Notes: generated by a model not told the origin, from the letters alone. Shown: positions 1 through 6,910, numbered from the stretch's first letter. The stretch: 7,010 nt of DNA from Selenomonas sp. (GCA_017940705.1 JAGAYB010000005.1:1-7010); one strand, 5' to 3'. Made by a program: numbers and translations.

Positions 1-340
1 CTCCATGCAGAAGGGCAATACCGCTGTCAAGGAAGGCACGGCTTCTGTCGGTCAGCTCAAAGAAGCCTTTGATAAGATTCTCGAAGCCTCCGAAGCCGTG
101 GCAGCCAAGTCCGAAGGCATGAGCGGCGACCTCAAGGTGGTCTCGCAGGATACGGAAAATGTCCGTACCCGTTCCAGTAAGATTTCCGACAACAGCCGCC
201 GGGTAGCTGCAGATATGGAAAGCGTATCGGCAGCCGCCGAAGAGCAGTCCGCAGCCGCTGAAGAAATCGCTTCGGCAAGTGAAGCTCTGGCACAGCTGGC
301 ACATGGCTTGCAGACGGCAGTTGGTGAGTTCAAGGTCTAA
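1..340 (+). CDS. Methyl-accepting chemotaxis protein, C-terminal fragment (5' end outside the window)
   Basis: This is the last 112 codons of a chemoreceptor. The reading frame starts at position 2 and is open to the left edge, so the ATG at position 5 is an internal Met. The protein is an alanine-, serine- and glutamate-rich amphipathic helix typical of the descending arm of the cytoplasmic four-helix bundle. Near its end is a run of the form SAAAEEQSAAAEEIASASEAL, with paired Glu residues in small-residue context. These are the usual methylation sites written by CheR and erased by CheB. The product ends in VGEFKV, as many Firmicutes receptors do, and has no NWETF-type CheR/CheB-docking pentapeptide. 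The kinase-contacting hairpin tip, HAMP, membrane and ligand-binding parts lie upstream of the window, so the ligand cannot be predicted. The gene is convergent with the permease-kinase pair and ends in its own terminator. Confidence 0.93.
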   Translation, partial: SMQKGNTAVKEGTASVGQLKEAFDKILEASEAVAAKSEGMSGDLKVVSQDTENVRTRSSKISDNSRRVAADMESVSAAAEEQSAAAEEIASASEALAQLAHGLQTAVGEFKV

Positions 341-380
341 AAAGCGTATCTCTCAAATTCCTATATCTTTTAATCCATTC

Positions 381-425
381 AGGCGGGGCTGTGGGGAAAT
401 TCCTCACAGCCCCGCCTGGGTTTTT
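381..425 (+). terminator. Rho-independent terminator of the chemoreceptor gene
   Basis: The arms 381-397 and 401-417 form a 17-bp GC-rich stem with a single G-U pair (394/404) and a 3-nt loop. The stem is followed by GGG and then TTTTT (421-425). It lies 40 bp after the chemoreceptor stop codon. The U-tract is on the + strand only, so it should act mainly on rightward transcripts. Confidence 0.92.
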
Positions 426-482
426 ATACTAGAGAACGGTATAAACAAATAGGAATAGTTTATCCTTCGCGAGTATAGATAG

Positions 483-524
483 AAAAAAGATGTATCCCTC
501 GCATGTGAAGGATACATCTTTTTT
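483..524 (-). terminator. Terminator of the permease-kinase unit, probably bidirectional
   Basis: The arms 483-497 and 510-524 are perfectly complementary (15 bp, outer six pairs A-T) around a 12-nt loop. On the minus strand the stem starts two bases after the stop codon (529-527) of the downstream permease-kinase gene and ends in six T residues. The symmetry puts a T6 tract on the + strand too, so it can also catch read-through from the chemoreceptor. The rest of the 341-526 gap holds no open reading frame that I can support. Confidence 0.88.
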
Positions 525-526
525 CG

Positions 527-3052
527 TTAAAACATATTCAGGGCTGTGGTTTGTTCGCTCTGCAAGGGAACAGCCGATTGCTTGGCCAGCTTGCAGGTAA
601 GCTGGAGGATGATTTCCGTGCCTTGTGCGGAAGGTTCCTGTGAGGTGTCTATCGTTACTTTGGCATGGAACAAATCGAGAAGATGTTTGGTGATGGCGAT
701 GGTTCTTTCCGTGCCTTCCTTTTTGAAGAACTGCCGCCAGTCGTAATCCATGTACAGGATATTCTGTAAGGCATCCGGCAAATTGTTGCCGGTATTTTTG
801 ATGCGCAGTTCATAGTCGGCGTAGAGCCGCAGGTGACGCTGGTCCTCCGGTGTGGGGGGAACCTGGTAGGCAAAGCCCTTCTGCGCCAGTGTGACGGCGA
901 TGCTGCCGCCTGACGGCGTGTGTTCGTAAGCAAGGCTGATAAGGTTCAGGAGTACGCGCTGCAGTCGGTTGCTGTCACTGTAGATATAGGGATTTTCCAG
1001 TTCTGCCGTATAGGCCATGAAGTCGATGCCTTTGTTCTGCATCTGCGTAATGAATATCTTTTGGATTTCCTGCAGGCTGCTGCGGATATCCATAGGGGAA
1101 AGGAACAGTTTCAATTCGTTGTCATCAATGCGGTTGAAATTGCGCATATCCTCTACGAGATGGAGGAAATAGCGGCTGATGGATTCGGTATGGTTTAGCC
1201 CCTGCCACAGTCCGTCAAGGGTTTCGGGGCTGCATTTTCCCTGCATGCCTTGATATTCCCTGCCGGTAACAGCGGTGGTTCTGACATAGCTCATAATGGA
1301 ATTCATCATCAGACCGATGTCGTGGGTCATATTGGCAAGATATACGCTGTTGGTGCGGCTGGCCTTTTGCTCGGCATAGACCCTGCGCCTTAGTTTTTCC
1401 TCGCGGCGGCGCATGGTGGTGAAGATATCTGCCATAAAGAGCAGGATGACCATGATGAGGGTTATCTGAATCAGGCTGTTCTGATTCAGCGTTTCATTGA
1501 CAAGGGTAAAGCCGCCGTAGCCGGCCAGCGGGATTTTGGTCATCATGACCTGCCGCAGCCAGAGTGCCGAGGAAAAGAAATTCAGGAACAGCAGCACGGT
1601 ACACATGGAGAACGACTTGCCGAAGCGGTTCTGTTCATCGTGCTTGAAGATATACCAGTAATAGATAAGCCCCAGGACGCTCCATACGGCCAGCAGCAGA
1701 TAGGATTCAACGCTAAGCGAACTGCCCAGAAGCAAATCGGGAATGATGGGGCAGAAGAAGAACAGCACGGACAGGACAAGGCCGGTGATGCCTAAGAATT
1801 TGCCCGTGGAATTGTGTTCGTCACGGGACTCTCTGTAGCGGCACAGGGAAACATAAACATAGGCCAGTGCGCCGCTGATGGTGATGCCATCCACGAGCCA
1901 GACGATGGCGGTGCGTCCGAGGAACGGAATGGGCAGGGACAGCAGGAGGATGAGGAACACAGCCTTGCGGGGTGTGCCGTCCGCTGCCTGCTGGGCTAAG
2001 AATGTCGGCAGCAGCCGGTCTTTGGCCATGGACTGCAACAGGAAGGAGCAGCCGCGATAAAGTCCGGTAAGACAGGTGCAGACAGCCGCCAGTAGCGTGA
2101 CGACGAGGAGTGCAAGCCCGCCGGAACCAAGCAGGGTGCTGACGCTGTGGAAGACCGGCAGGGAATCAAAACCGCCGAGTCCGCTTAGTGCATGGATATA
2201 TTCGTTCCAGCCGTGGTATTCGGGCGGGATGCAGAGTACGGAAATCGCAATGGGCAGGCTGTAGGCCAGAAAGATGGCCACAACCGAAGCGATAATCAGG
2301 AGAAACGTCCGCTGGGCAGGAAAGCGGAACTCCGCACTGCCGTGGGTGATGGATTCAAAGCCGAAGAACATCCACGGTGCCACCATCATAATGCTGAAAA
2401 CCTGCCAGAAGGGCGTGCCGCCAATATCCGGGTCAAAAGCGGGATAGAAGCTGGCATGCTGGGGACTCATGGACAGCACCCCGCAAAAGAGCAGGAGGAT
2501 GCCGCCCAGCATGATGAGCGCTAAAATGGCATTGACGGGGCGTTTTAATTTCCCCGCAAACGCCGAGAACAGGGCAAAGGCAATGAGCACGCCCCAGGTA
2601 GTGACAATTTCCCCGGCGTAGACATCAAAGCCGGCCACCTGATAGTGAAAACCCCATTGCAGTACATCGCCAAAGAGGAACCGCACCAGCACCACGATGG
2701 AGGTGGCATTGGCCCACATGATGGAAAGATAAGTCACGATAAGTGCCCAGGCGGCGAGGAAGGCATGGTCATAGCCCATGACCTCCCGCACATAGGCGAA
2801 GAAGCCGCCGTTGTCCCGGTATTTTTGTGCCAGCTTGCAGAAGTTGGCACCGATAATCAGCATGGCAATGCTGCTGAGGGCAATGGCGATAATGCTGCCC
2901 ACAGGGCCGGCATGGGGCAGGAATAAGTTGCCCGGCATCATAAAGGCTCCCCAGCCCACGGCACAGCCGAAGGACAGCCCCCAGACATTGAGGGGGTAGA
3001 GCAGCCGGGTATTGGAACTTTCGGCAGGAGCCGTGTCATTTGGTGTGTTCAT
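527..3052 (-). CDS. APC-family permease fused to a degenerate histidine-kinase module (probable pseudokinase)
   Basis: An 841-residue inner-membrane protein. Residues about 20-470 form an APC-superfamily permease of roughly 12 helices. TM1 carries the unwound-helix motif GWGAFMMP (33-40), which matches the APC G-x-G-x-F-x-x-P substrate site, and TM6 carries APWMFFGFE (225-233). Two further helices (about 479-499 and 526-545) lead into a charged linker (547-565). A histidine-kinase-like region follows. Its H box YLANMTHD keeps His577 but lacks the usual downstream Pro. The N box NLISLAYEHTP has Leu707 where the Mg-binding Asn belongs. The G1 box reads NTGNN, with the nucleotide-binding Asp replaced by Asn753. 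No F box is recognisable, and the glycine-rich G2 box has become GTERTIAI (780-787). Kinase activity is therefore unlikely. The ORF is intact, which argues for a retained role, perhaps dimerising with the upstream paralogue. Substrate unknown. The ATG at 3052 is preceded by AAGGAG at 8 nt. Confidence 0.86.
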   Translation of the reverse strand: MNTPNDTAPAESSNTRLLYPLNVWGLSFGCAVGWGAFMMPGNLFLPHAGPVGSIIAIALSSIAMLIIGANFCKLAQKYRDNGGFFAYVREVMGYDHAFLAAWALIVTYLSIMWANATSIVVLVRFLFGDVLQWGFHYQVAGFDVYAGEIVTTWGVLIAFALFSAFAGKLKRPVNAILALIMLGGILLLFCGVLSMSPQHASFYPAFDPDIGGTPFWQVFSIMMVAPWMFFGFESITHGSAEFRFPAQRTFLLIIASVVAIFLAYSLPIAISVLCIPPEYHGWNEYIHALSGLGGFDSLPVFHSVSTLLGSGGLALLVVTLLAAVCTCLTGLYRGCSFLLQSMAKDRLLPTFLAQQAADGTPRKAVFLILLLSLPIPFLGRTAIVWLVDGITISGALAYVYVSLCRYRESRDEHNSTGKFLGITGLVLSVLFFFCPIIPDLLLGSSLSVESYLLLAVWSVLGLIYYWYIFKHDEQNRFGKSFSMCTVLLFLNFFSSALWLRQVMMTKIPLAGYGGFTLVNETLNQNSLIQITLIMVILLFMADIFTTMRRREEKLRRRVYAEQKASRTNSVYLANMTHDIGLMMNSIMSYVRTTAVTGREYQGMQGKCSPETLDGLWQGLNHTESISRYFLHLVEDMRNFNRIDDNELKLFLSPMDIRSSLQEIQKIFITQMQNKGIDFMAYTAELENPYIYSDSNRLQRVLLNLISLAYEHTPSGGSIAVTLAQKGFAYQVPPTPEDQRHLRLYADYELRIKNTGNNLPDALQNILYMDYDWRQFFKKEGTERTIAITKHLLDLFHAKVTIDTSQEPSAQGTEIILQLTCKLAKQSAVPLQSEQTTALNMF

Positions 3053-3060
3053 AGTAGCAT

Positions 3061-3066
3061 CTCCTT
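3061..3066 (-). promoter_or_regulatory. Shine-Dalgarno site coupling the two permease-kinase genes
   Basis: On the minus strand AAGGAG lies one base after the TAA stop (3070-3068) of the upstream permease-kinase gene and 8 nt before the ATG at 3052. The 15-bp gap has no room for a promoter or terminator. The two genes are therefore almost certainly cotranscribed, and ribosomes ending on the first can start the second. Confidence 0.85.
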
Positions 3067-3067
3067 A

Positions 3068-5560
3068 TTATTCAGCCAGCGGTTCTGGCGGGATTGGCGT
3101 ATGGTCTGCTGCAGGTTCCGGAGCCAGTGGCAGGGTCAGCGTGACGATGATATCCTTGCCTGCGCCCTGACCCGGCATAGTGCTTATCTTCAAGGTGCCG
3201 CCCATGAGCATGACCAGTCCCTTGGATATGCAAAGACCGCCCAAGTCGGTGGCTTCGCCGTCAAAGGGTTCAGCCATGTGTTCGATGATGACCGGGGGCA
3301 TATTCGCGCCGGTATCATTTACATGCAGTTCGTAGGTCGCGCTTTCTGCGGTGGAACTTGTTTCCAGCAGTGTCACCATGACCCCGCCGCCTGTGGGCGT
3401 AAACTCGCAGGCATTGCTGATGAGGTTGATGAGCAGCCGTTCCAGACGCTGCTTATCGACTATGACATGCGGATGATGCAGCTCTATGGGATAGGCATCG
3501 AAGAAGATATTTTTTTCCTGCATCTGCATGGCGAATAAATCCTTGGCATTTTGCAGGAGACTCCGCCAGTCCGTGGGCTCAGTATCAGCAAAAAGCCGGT
3601 TTACCGCCGTGCGGCCTTTTTCCACATCTTCCGTGGTGATGAATTTCTTGTCAATCATGTTGCGAATGAGGGCGGTGAGCTGCTGGGTATGGGCATCGAG
3701 CTGCCAGAGATAATTGTTCAGGCGGTCGGGAATGCGGCGGGGGCAGTTTTCCTCCGGGCAGGCCGCGCAGATGGAACAGTTTTCCAGCGACTGATGAATG
3801 GAAGCCTGTGCCGCCTCCATGGGAATGTTGAGGTCATGAGAGATATTGGAAAGGAAGGTGTTCCGCGCCAAATCGATTTCATTCTGACGGCGGCGGACTT
3901 CGGTTATCTTCCGTTCCTGCCGTTTGATGGTGATGAAGATATCGGCCATCAGCATCAGGATGATTAGAATCATGACCATCTGCACCAGACTGTCGGTGGT
4001 CAGGTCACTAGAAGAAGTAGGGGCGTGGTCATGGGCAGCGGCAATAATGTGCTGCTTCATCATGAGCCAGAGCCAGATGCTGGACGAGAAGAAATTGAGG
4101 AACAGAATCATGATGCACATGGAGGTGCTGTGCCCGAAGCGGTTTTGCTTGTCGGTTTTGAACGTATACCAGTAATAGGTAAAGCCCAAAAGACTCCAGA
4201 CAGCGAGCATCAGATAGGATTCAACTTCCAGTGAACCGCTGAGAAGCAGTCCCGGAAGCAGAGGACAGAAGAAGAAAATAACGGAAATTGCTACCCCAAA
4301 AATAGCCAGCTTCTTAGCTGCAGCACGACCTTCCTCGCGGGCAGTAAAGTAGGCGCACAGGGAAGCATAGCCATAAGCTACGGAACCTACAACCGTGATG
4401 ACATCGCAGAGCCAGACGATGGATACCCGCCCCAAAAAGGGAATCAAAAGTGAAATGAGCATGACAAAGATAATGGCATTGCGGGGCGTTTCATCGTCAG
4501 CCTGCCGGGTAAACCAGGGCGGCAGGATATCGCATTTGCCCATGTATTGCAAAAGAGGCGCAATGGAACGGAACAGCCCCAAAAGGCTGGTGGCAATGGC
4601 GGCGGTAATGGACAGGCACAGAACGGCAAGACCATTCATGCCGAAAACCGTATAGACGCTGTGAAATACCGGCAGTCCGGCCAGCCCTTCAAGGCCGGAA
4701 CGGTTGGCCATATAGGAAGTCCATGAGGTAAAATCTGCCGGAATCGCCATCACGCTCATCGCTGCCAGCAGAATGTAGATAAGCCCGCCGGAAAGCACAG
4801 CGGCAATGACGATGGGAAATATTTTTTTTGCAGGAAAAGCAAAATCATTGCAGGCATGGGTGACGGCCTCAAAGCCAAAGAACATCCACGGAGCCAGCAT
4901 GCACATGGAAAGAACCTGCGCCACGGGGGAAGTATATGACTGGAAAAGCGGCGTGAAAACCGCTGTACCGGTCTCGTTCAGCAGGGCGGTAAAGAGCAGA
5001 ACAACCGTGAGCAGGAAAATGACGGCCAGAAACGTGTTGAGATGCTTCTTGAGGATGCCGCCATAGCAGGAGAACAGGCCAAAGAGGATAAATACTGCCC
5101 AGGTTACGGCTATCTCCCCGAAGTAGATGTCAAAATTGGCAAGGGTGTAGAGATAACCCCATTCAAAAACATTGCCCAGCAGGAAACGCGCCAGCAGCAC
5201 GGTGGCCGTGGCATTGGCCCAGAGAATGGACAGATAGGCAATGAGCAGAATCCATGCCGCCAAAAAGGCATGGTCGCTGCCTAAGATATTTTTCGTATAG
5301 GCGACAATGCCGCCGTCATCGGGAAATTTTTCCGCCAGACGGCAAAAATTGTAGGCAATGACAAGCAGCAGCACCGTACTTAGTGCCATGGCAAGAACCG
5401 TGCCCAATGGCCCTGCCGTGGGAATATAGAGATTGGCCGGTACCATAAAAGCACCCCAGCCTACGGCGCAGCCCAGAGAAAGCCCCCAGACATTCAAGGG
5501 GGAAAGCATGCTTGCGGCAGCCCGCCCTCCAGAGCTGCCATTTTGTACAGACATATTCAT
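3068..5560 (-). CDS. APC-family permease fused to a histidine-kinase module with a DHp cysteine cluster
   Basis: An 830-residue paralogue of the following gene with the same architecture. The APC permease is at about 21-468 (GWGAFMVP at 34-41 in TM1, APWMFFGFE at 223-231 in TM6). Two extra helices lie at about 481-501 and 525-544, and a charged linker at 546-565. The DHp H box FLSNISHDLNIP has His575, Asp576 and Pro580. The N box has Asn716 (NLISNACEFTP). The G1 box NDTGANMP has Asp749 but lacks the second Gly. An F-box-like AEPF lies at 763-766, and a weakened G2 box DLGGLCISK at 772-780. The key residues suggest an active or nearly active kinase. Between the two DHp helices lie Cys595, Cys598, Cys601 and Cys606 (C-x2-C-x2-C-x4-C), a possible metal or redox site. 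No PAS, HAMP or receiver domain is visible, and no partner regulator is in the window. It is the first gene of a two-gene unit. The ATG at 5560 follows AAAGGAG at 9 nt, and a second in-frame ATG at 5554 is less well spaced. Confidence 0.88.
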   Translation of the reverse strand: MNMSVQNGSSGGRAAASMLSPLNVWGLSLGCAVGWGAFMVPANLYIPTAGPLGTVLAMALSTVLLLVIAYNFCRLAEKFPDDGGIVAYTKNILGSDHAFLAAWILLIAYLSILWANATATVLLARFLLGNVFEWGYLYTLANFDIYFGEIAVTWAVFILFGLFSCYGGILKKHLNTFLAVIFLLTVVLLFTALLNETGTAVFTPLFQSYTSPVAQVLSMCMLAPWMFFGFEAVTHACNDFAFPAKKIFPIVIAAVLSGGLIYILLAAMSVMAIPADFTSWTSYMANRSGLEGLAGLPVFHSVYTVFGMNGLAVLCLSITAAIATSLLGLFRSIAPLLQYMGKCDILPPWFTRQADDETPRNAIIFVMLISLLIPFLGRVSIVWLCDVITVVGSVAYGYASLCAYFTAREEGRAAAKKLAIFGVAISVIFFFCPLLPGLLLSGSLEVESYLMLAVWSLLGFTYYWYTFKTDKQNRFGHSTSMCIMILFLNFFSSSIWLWLMMKQHIIAAAHDHAPTSSSDLTTDSLVQMVMILIILMLMADIFITIKRQERKITEVRRRQNEIDLARNTFLSNISHDLNIPMEAAQASIHQSLENCSICAACPEENCPRRIPDRLNNYLWQLDAHTQQLTALIRNMIDKKFITTEDVEKGRTAVNRLFADTEPTDWRSLLQNAKDLFAMQMQEKNIFFDAYPIELHHPHVIVDKQRLERLLINLISNACEFTPTGGGVMVTLLETSSTAESATYELHVNDTGANMPPVIIEHMAEPFDGEATDLGGLCISKGLVMLMGGTLKISTMPGQGAGKDIIVTLTLPLAPEPAADHTPIPPEPLAE

Positions 5561-5654
5561 AACACAATGCTCCTTTATGTGAATTGGATAACGATTATTT
5601 CAATTACTTCATAAATTCTCTCTTGACCGACAAATTCCTTCTTAATTTATAGGC

Positions 5655-5689
5655 AAAAAGCCCTCCCATCACAATTGGGGGAAGGCTTT
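5655..5689 (-). terminator. Rho-independent terminator of cheB, overlapping its stop codon
   Basis: On the minus strand, GGCTTT-type outer arms (5684-5689 with 5657-5662, 6 bp) and an inner CCC/GGG plus T-A segment form an imperfect stem broken by one C/A mismatch. A run of five T residues (5659-5655) follows. The outer arm includes two bases of the TAA stop (5690-5688). It should separate cheB from the permease-kinase genes on the same strand, although read-through is possible. The rest of the 5561-5687 gap presumably holds the promoter of the permease-kinase unit, but I see no convincing -35/-10 pair. Confidence 0.75.
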
Positions 5690-6770
5690 ATTTGGCGATT
5701 TTATGAATGGCACCCGGAATGCTTAAAAGTGGCAGCTGCTGTTCAACGGCGCCGATTTCAAAGGCAGACTTGGGCATACCGTACACCGTGGAGGTTGCCG
5801 CATCCTGCCCGATGGTGGGAGAACCTTTCTGCCGCATCTTTAAGAGACCCGCGGCACCGTCCTTGCCGATGCCCGTGAGGATTATCCCCAAAGCGCGGCT
5901 GCCCGCGGCCTCGGCTACGCTGTCAAAGAGCACATCCACCGAAGGGCAGACGCTGTGTACCGGCGGGCCGGTCTTGCATTCCAGCATATAGCGTGAACCG
6001 CTGCGGGAGATGGTCATGTGCTTGGCTCCGGGCGCAATGTAGACATGATTGGGCAGAACCACATCACCGCTGGCGGCTTCCTGAATGGTCAGCTTGCATT
6101 CCGTGTTCAGGCGTTCCGCAAAGAGCTTGGAAAACATGGGCGGGATGTGCTGAACGACGACGATGCCCGGCAGGGGCGGTTCCAGACGGGTGATTACCGC
6201 CGACAAGGCTTCTGTACCTCCGGTGGATGCTCCCATGGCAATAAGGTCGATATTGCTGGCCCTGACAGACGGCGTGACAAAAGACGTCTGCGGCCTGGGC
6301 GCAGGTGCAGGTTTTGGCGCAGGCGCAGACACCGGCGGAGCCGCTTTGCGGATGTCCGGCGCGGCTGCCGCACCGGTTTTGCCCTGAGAAGTCAAAAGGG
6401 TACTGACTATCTTTTCAAAGAAGGGTTCCATGGGCTGACCGATAGACGGCTTCTTCAGATAATACGCCGCGCCCAAAATCTGGGCGGCTTTCTGCCCGCT
6501 GTCCAAAATGCCGTAGGTGACAATGGGAATGCGCGGGAATTTTTTCACCAGCATGGGCAGAAACTTTTCCTGCTGCACCAAAAGAGACCCCAAGGCGAAA
6601 TTCAAAATGATGATATTGGGGCTGAACGCAGACAGCTTTTCCATCGCCTCGGCAGGCAGGCCGGCATGCTCAACAAGACTGCCGGCCGGCAGCCGCTGGT
6701 TAAGCTCCTGAACCAAGGTGTTCTGGAACATTATGGAGTTGTCGATGACGAAAACTCTCAAATCCTGCAT
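5688..6770 (-). CDS. cheB: Chemotaxis protein-glutamate methylesterase CheB with a degenerate receiver domain
   Basis: A 360-residue cytoplasmic enzyme that removes methyl groups from (and deamidates) chemoreceptor glutamates, resetting receptor activity in adaptation. The N-terminal receiver-like domain (1-125) is followed by a Pro/Ala-rich linker (about 128-170, repeated PAPKPAP-type pattern) and the methylesterase domain (173-360). The esterase triad is intact: Ser182 in GASTGGTEAL, His208 in VVVQHIP and Asp304 in GIGKDGAAG. The substrate-loop motif CPSVDVLF (275-282) is also present. The receiver is unusual. The acidic pair is Asp10-Asn11 rather than Asp-Asp, and the phospho-acceptor position is Asn57 (IIILNFALG) rather than Asp, while Thr85 and Lys107-Pro108 remain. 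Phosphorylation by CheA is therefore unlikely. A TTG at 6806 would add 12 residues. I chose the ATG at 6770 because GGAGGAG lies just before it and the homology starts there. No cheR, cheA or cheW is in the window. Confidence 0.93.
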   Translation of the reverse strand: MQDLRVFVIDNSIMFQNTLVQELNQRLPAGSLVEHAGLPAEAMEKLSAFSPNIIILNFALGSLLVQQEKFLPMLVKKFPRIPIVTYGILDSGQKAAQILGAAYYLKKPSIGQPMEPFFEKIVSTLLTSQGKTGAAAAPDIRKAAPPVSAPAPKPAPAPRPQTSFVTPSVRASNIDLIAMGASTGGTEALSAVITRLEPPLPGIVVVQHIPPMFSKLFAERLNTECKLTIQEAASGDVVLPNHVYIAPGAKHMTISRSGSRYMLECKTGPPVHSVCPSVDVLFDSVAEAAGSRALGIILTGIGKDGAAGLLKMRQKGSPTIGQDAATSTVYGMPKSAFEIGAVEQQLPLLSIPGAIHKIAK

Positions 6771-6773
6771 AAG

Positions 6774-6780
6774 CTCCTCC
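6774..6780 (-). promoter_or_regulatory. Ribosome binding site that fixes the cheB start
   Basis: On the minus strand GGAGGAG (6780-6774) precedes the ATG at 6770 by 3 nt, or 5 nt measured from GGAGG. This near-perfect anti-16S match supports the internal ATG over the upstream in-frame TTG at 6806, which has no comparable site. Confidence 0.8.
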
Positions 6781-6910
6781 CCATTTCCCCATTGGCTGTT
6801 TACCAATGTATATGCTTATAATTAGACCTTTGTGCGATAAAATCCTGCTTTTTAATAGAAAAGAATAATTTTCGTTTTCGTTGCGGGTGGATTATTAATT
6901 TTCTAATAAA

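Noticed and set aside
3101..3967. Open frames of 138-145 codons on the + strand opposite the kinase part of the upstream fusion gene
   Set aside because: They overlap each other in different frames, are antisense to clear kinase motifs and have no convincing ribosome sites. I treat them as shadow frames.
527..5560. The two fusion genes as a frameshift or assembly artefact of a permease followed by a kinase
   Set aside because: Both copies are continuous frames with the same domain order, the same two extra helices and the same linker position. Two independent copies make an artificial fusion very unlikely.
5604..5660. Promoter-like hexamers on the minus strand before the permease-kinase unit, including a weak flagellar sigma-28-like TAAA-N14-GTCGGTCA
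   Set aside because: No -35/-10 pair with good spacing stands out, and the sigma-28-like match is only about five of eight in the -10 with non-ideal spacing in AT-rich DNA.
6771..6806. TTG start at 6806 that would make CheB 372 residues
   Set aside because: The extra 12 residues have no CheB counterpart and the TTG has no good ribosome site. The ATG at 6770 is directly preceded by GGAGGAG and starts exactly at the receiver-like domain.
6815..6820. TATAAG on the minus strand as a -10 box for cheB
   Set aside because: It is plausible by position (about 37 nt leader), but no acceptable -35 lies 16-18 nt upstream, so I do not list it as a promoter.
6018..6821. A 267-codon open frame on the + strand opposite cheB
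   Set aside because: It lies wholly antisense to a well-supported gene and its composition is rich in Arg, Gly and His. It resembles no family I know, and GC-biased third positions of cheB explain the lack of stops.
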